DNA from: an uncultured Gammaproteobacteria bacterium
Lineage (GTDB): Bacteria; Pseudomonadota; Gammaproteobacteria; GCA-002705445; GCA-002716945
Assembly: GCA_902628335.1 (NCBI GenBank)
Contig: CACOMO010000005.1
Location: 1-56,246 of the forward strand
Reading direction: 5' to 3'
Length of the DNA: 56,246 nt
Shown here: in pieces, positions 54,163 to 56,246 of the stretch
How positions within the stretch are numbered: position 1 is the first letter of the stretch
How the letters are laid out: every line of letters begins with the position of its first letter
Translations under genes and position numbers: made by a program
Notes under the pieces: generated by a model
What the model was told of the DNA's origin: nothing
Databases searched by the model: none
Seen by the model: the letters and a program-made list of their open reading frames with translations, nothing else

Positions 54163-54933
54163 TTATCTTGTAATGCCTCTACTACTCTCGAGAATAAAAT
54201 CAACAAAATATTTTGATTCTTTGGAGTTATGTTCAGATTCATTAAATGTCCTAATGCAATCTTCCCTAGGGATTTTTGATTTTATAAATAACTTAAATAT
54301 TTTTTCCAAAGACTGAATTACTTCGTCAGTCATCCCAGATCTTCTAAGGCCAGTAGTATTAATTTTATATGCGCGAGCATGGTTACCAGCAACTAATGTA
54401 AAGGGAGTTACATCTCTAGAAATAACAGAACCAAGACCACTAAAAGCATAATCTCCTATATTGCAAAATTGGTGAACTAATGTAAACCCACCAAGTGATA
54501 CATTATTTCCTATCACTACATGTCCTGCAAGAGATGCAGCATTAGAAAAAATACAATTATCTTTAATAATACAATCATGTGCAACATGTGTATATGACAT
54601 GAAAAGATTATTTGATCCTATTACTGTTTTGTTAATTCCTGCTTCTGTACCTCTGTTAATAGTACAAAATTCTCTAAAAGTGTTATTATCAGATATTATT
54701 AATTCAGATTCCTCACCATGAAATTTCAAATCTTGGGGTATTTCACCTATTGAAGTAAATTGATAAATTTTATTGTTAGATCCAATGGTAGTATTACTTC
54801 TTATAATAGCATGAGGTTCTATTGAAGTATTTTTATCAATTCTCACACCTTCTTCGATTATAGAATACGCTCCAACTGAAACTGTTGAATCTAATTCAGC
54901 ACTTGGATGAACTATAGCTGTTTTATGTATCAT
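54163..54933 (-). CDS. lpxA: acyl-[ACP]--UDP-N-acetylglucosamine O-acyltransferase family protein LpxA
   Basis: LpxA adds the first 3-hydroxyacyl chain to UDP-GlcNAc, or to UDP-GlcNAc3N in organisms with GnnAB. The 256 residues form a left-handed beta helix of hexapeptide repeats (HPSAELDS, IGSNNKIYQFTSIGEIPQDLKF in part), with the catalytic histidine in YTHVAHDCI near 114-122 and GNHARAYKINTTGLRR. At the position that measures chain length (Gly173 in E. coli) the hand alignment gives Leu in SGLGSV. The ATG at 54933 is chosen over an upstream TTG and overlaps the fabZ end by 11 bases. Confidence 0.96.
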   Translation of the reverse strand: MIHKTAIVHPSAELDSTVSVGAYSIIEEGVRIDKNTSIEPHAIIRSNTTIGSNNKIYQFTSIGEIPQDLKFHGEESELIISDNNTFREFCTINRGTEAGINKTVIGSNNLFMSYTHVAHDCIIKDNCIFSNAASLAGHVVIGNNVSLGGFTLVHQFCNIGDYAFSGLGSVISRDVTPFTLVAGNHARAYKINTTGLRRSGMTDEVIQSLEKIFKLFIKSKIPREDCIRTFNESEHNSKESKYFVDFILESSRGITR

Positions 54934-55363
54934 TTTTGTTTTTAACTGCGCCCAATAACTCTGCAAGACATACTACATTGTCATCAACTTTACAGACTGC
55001 GTCAAATTTATGAACATCTCTTTTACTATTGGTTAGCTTGACTTCAATAATTAAAACATCGCCGGGATAAACTGGTTTTTTGAACCTTGCTTTATCTATG
55101 CCAACAAAGTAGTAAAGTAAATCTGGATTATTTCTCTCATTACTTTTAAAGTCTAGTAAAGCAGTGGCCTGAGCCATTGCCTCTAAAATTAGAACACCAG
55201 GGAATACAGGATAATCTGGAAAATGTCCTTGAAAGAATGGTTCGTTATTACTAACATTCTTTTGAGCGATAAGATATTCATGCTTCTTATAGTCGATTAA
55301 TTTATCAATTAAAAGAAAAGGATACCTATGAGGTAAGTAATTAATTATGTCGTTCTTAGTCAT
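54923..55363 (-). CDS. fabZ: 3-hydroxyacyl-[ACP] dehydratase FabZ
   Basis: FabZ dehydrates 3-hydroxyacyl-ACP in fatty acid elongation and competes with LpxA and LpxD for the same substrates. The 146 residues of the hot-dog fold show [13 protein letters not shown] at 9-21, the catalytic His in [12 protein letters not shown] near 45-56 and the catalytic Glu in [10 protein letters not shown] near 57-66. [16 protein letters not shown] follows. It overlaps lpxD by 8 bases upstream and lpxA downstream, the usual lpxD-fabZ-lpxA operon. Confidence 0.97.
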   Translation of the reverse strand: MTKNDIINYLPHRYPFLLIDKLIDYKKHEYLIAQKNVSNNEPFFQGHFPDYPVFPGVLILEAMAQATALLDFKSNERNNPDLLYYFVGIDKARFKKPVYPGDVLIIEVKLTNSKRDVHKFDAVCKVDDNVVCLAELLGAVKNKNDT

Positions 55364-56246
55364 TTTTTTTCCCTTTATCTTTGGTTAATTTTTTTAAAGT
55401 ATTATCAAGAGCTTTGAACCTGGCTTGATTTCTTCTCCAGCTATCAGCTGGTTCTACCGTAGTTCCTGATGCATATTGCCCAGCCTCTAAAAGACTTTTC
55501 GTTACCATCGTCATTCCGTGAATATGAACATCATCTGTAATTGTTATGTGCCCATTTATGCCACTTCCTCCTCCGATTGTACAATTTTTTCCAATAATTG
55601 TGCTACCTGCAATCCCGACACATGCTGCGATCGCAGTATTTGTTCCGATCTGTACGTTGTGAGCTATGTGGACAAGATTATCAATCTTTACATTATCAGC
55701 AATTCTTGTCATATCTATTGATCCACAATCAATTGTCGTATTTGCACCAATTTCAACATGATCACCAATAGAAACACCGCCTACTTGAGGTACCTTCTCC
55801 CACAACTTCTGCTCATTTAGAACAAGGCCAAAGCCATCGGCACCGATTACTGCACCTGAGTGAATTATCACATTAGAGCCAATTTTTACATTACTATATA
55901 TTGTAACATTAGGATAAATAATACTGTTATCTCCAACTACAACATCATTTGCAATATCTGCGCTATTAGCTATTAGCGCGGTTGATGCTACATTCCTTAA
56001 ATTTGAAACATCTTTGATGCTGTGAAAGTTAATTTTTTCTTTGATATTATCTTTCAGTATTCTAGAAAAAATAAGCTGAGGGTTTCTAGAAATTAAACAA
56101 CATTTATTAATTGATTTAGATAGTTCATTGGTTGTCAGTAAGCATGTTATTTTATTATTCTCGGCAAATTCTAACATTTTTTTATCATTTATAAATACTA
56201 ATGATTCATGAGTCGGTTTGATAATACTAGCGATTGAGCTTACATG
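55356..56246 (-). CDS. lpxD: UDP-3-O-acylglucosamine N-acyltransferase LpxD (5' end outside window)
   Basis: LpxD adds the N-linked hydroxyacyl chain in lipid A synthesis. The frame stays open to the right edge of the window (296 residues visible), and relatives are about 340 residues, so roughly 40-45 N-terminal residues are missing. An ATG at 56177 is internal: residues before it (SLVFINDKK) match the N-terminal LpxD domain. The beta helix carries many hexapeptide repeats, the catalytic histidine in [13 protein letters not shown], and [11 protein letters not shown]. It heads the lpxD-fabZ-lpxA run. Confidence 0.95.
   Translation of the reverse strand, partial: HVSSIASIIKPTHESLVFINDKKMLEFAENNKITCLLTTNELSKSINKCCLISRNPQLIFSRILKDNIKEKINFHSIKDVSNLRNVASTALIANSADIANDVVVGDNSIIYPNVTIYSNVKIGSNVIIHSGAVIGADGFGLVLNEQKLWEKVPQVGGVSIGDHVEIGANTTIDCGSIDMTRIADNVKIDNLVHIAHNVQIGTNTAIAACVGIAGSTIIGKNCTIGGGSGINGHITITDDVHIHGMTMVTKSLLEAGQYASGTTVEPADSWRRNQARFKALDNTLKKLTKDKGKKND

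Overview
The window looks like a piece of chromosome from a streamlined, AT-rich marine gammaproteobacterium of the SAR86 kind. I infer this from the base composition (about one third G+C by eye, not computed), from gene order that follows Pseudomonas and other non-enteric gammaproteobacteria block by block, and from extreme packing. Genes meet at ATGA or TAATG overlaps, and no gap without a gene exceeds about 160 bases. The lineage call is inference. I see no insertion sequence, prophage, integrase, CRISPR array or rRNA.

Layout. 1-4259: the 3' end of an unidentified gene, tRNA-Arg(TCT), rmuC, a GT4 glycosyltransferase, a CPD photolyase and tRNA-Ser(GCT). 4269-10329 (minus): the classic pncC-recA-recX-alaS-lysC-csrA block. 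10400-14405: nadK, fur, then an NSS sodium symporter-ratA-rnfH operon divergent from smpB. 14395-19035: dnaQ, rnhA, a methyltransferase, mltD, cysM and acpS. 19019-24487: pdxJ, then a complete succinate dehydrogenase operon with an assembly factor at each end (sdhE at the 3' end, a 47-codon SDHAF4/DUF1674-type gene at the 5' end), and ygfZ. 24482-31405: mdh, kdsB, lpxK, msbA, a DUF2062 gene, lolD and a single LolC/E-type permease. 31427-34270 (plus): the agmatine-to-putrescine pair aguA-aguB, then a small secreted acidic peptide and a periplasmic rhodanese-like protein, closed by a strong terminator. 34331-46889: mfd, an MscS-type channel, nagZ, then the conserved ispF-ispD-ftsB-eno-kdsA-pyrG-tilS-accA run. 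46923-56246: dnaE, rnhB, an oppositely oriented block (Gfo/Idh-type oxidoreductase, DegT-type aminotransferase, lpxB), then lpxA, fabZ and lpxD, which runs off the right edge.

Functionally the window is dominated by envelope construction: Kdo synthesis and activation (kdsA, kdsB), lipid A assembly (lpxA, lpxB, lpxD, lpxK, fabZ), lipid A flipping (msbA), lipoprotein export (lolD and its permease), murein recycling and remodelling (nagZ, mltD), and division (ftsB). The rest is DNA replication and repair (dnaE, dnaQ, recA, recX, mfd, rmuC, rnhA, rnhB, phrB) and core metabolism.

The most interesting inference is that the oxidoreductase and aminotransferase beside lpxB are GnnA and GnnB. They would make UDP-GlcNAc3N, so this organism would build lipid A with amide-linked acyl chains on a 2,3-diamino sugar. 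Flipping this block as a unit restores the order lpxA-gnnA-gnnB-lpxB-rnhB-dnaE. Other points worth checking are the unannotated 47-codon sdh assembly gene, an apparent ATT start codon on the NSS transporter, the secreted-peptide/rhodanese pair, and the lack of any visible LexA box at recA.
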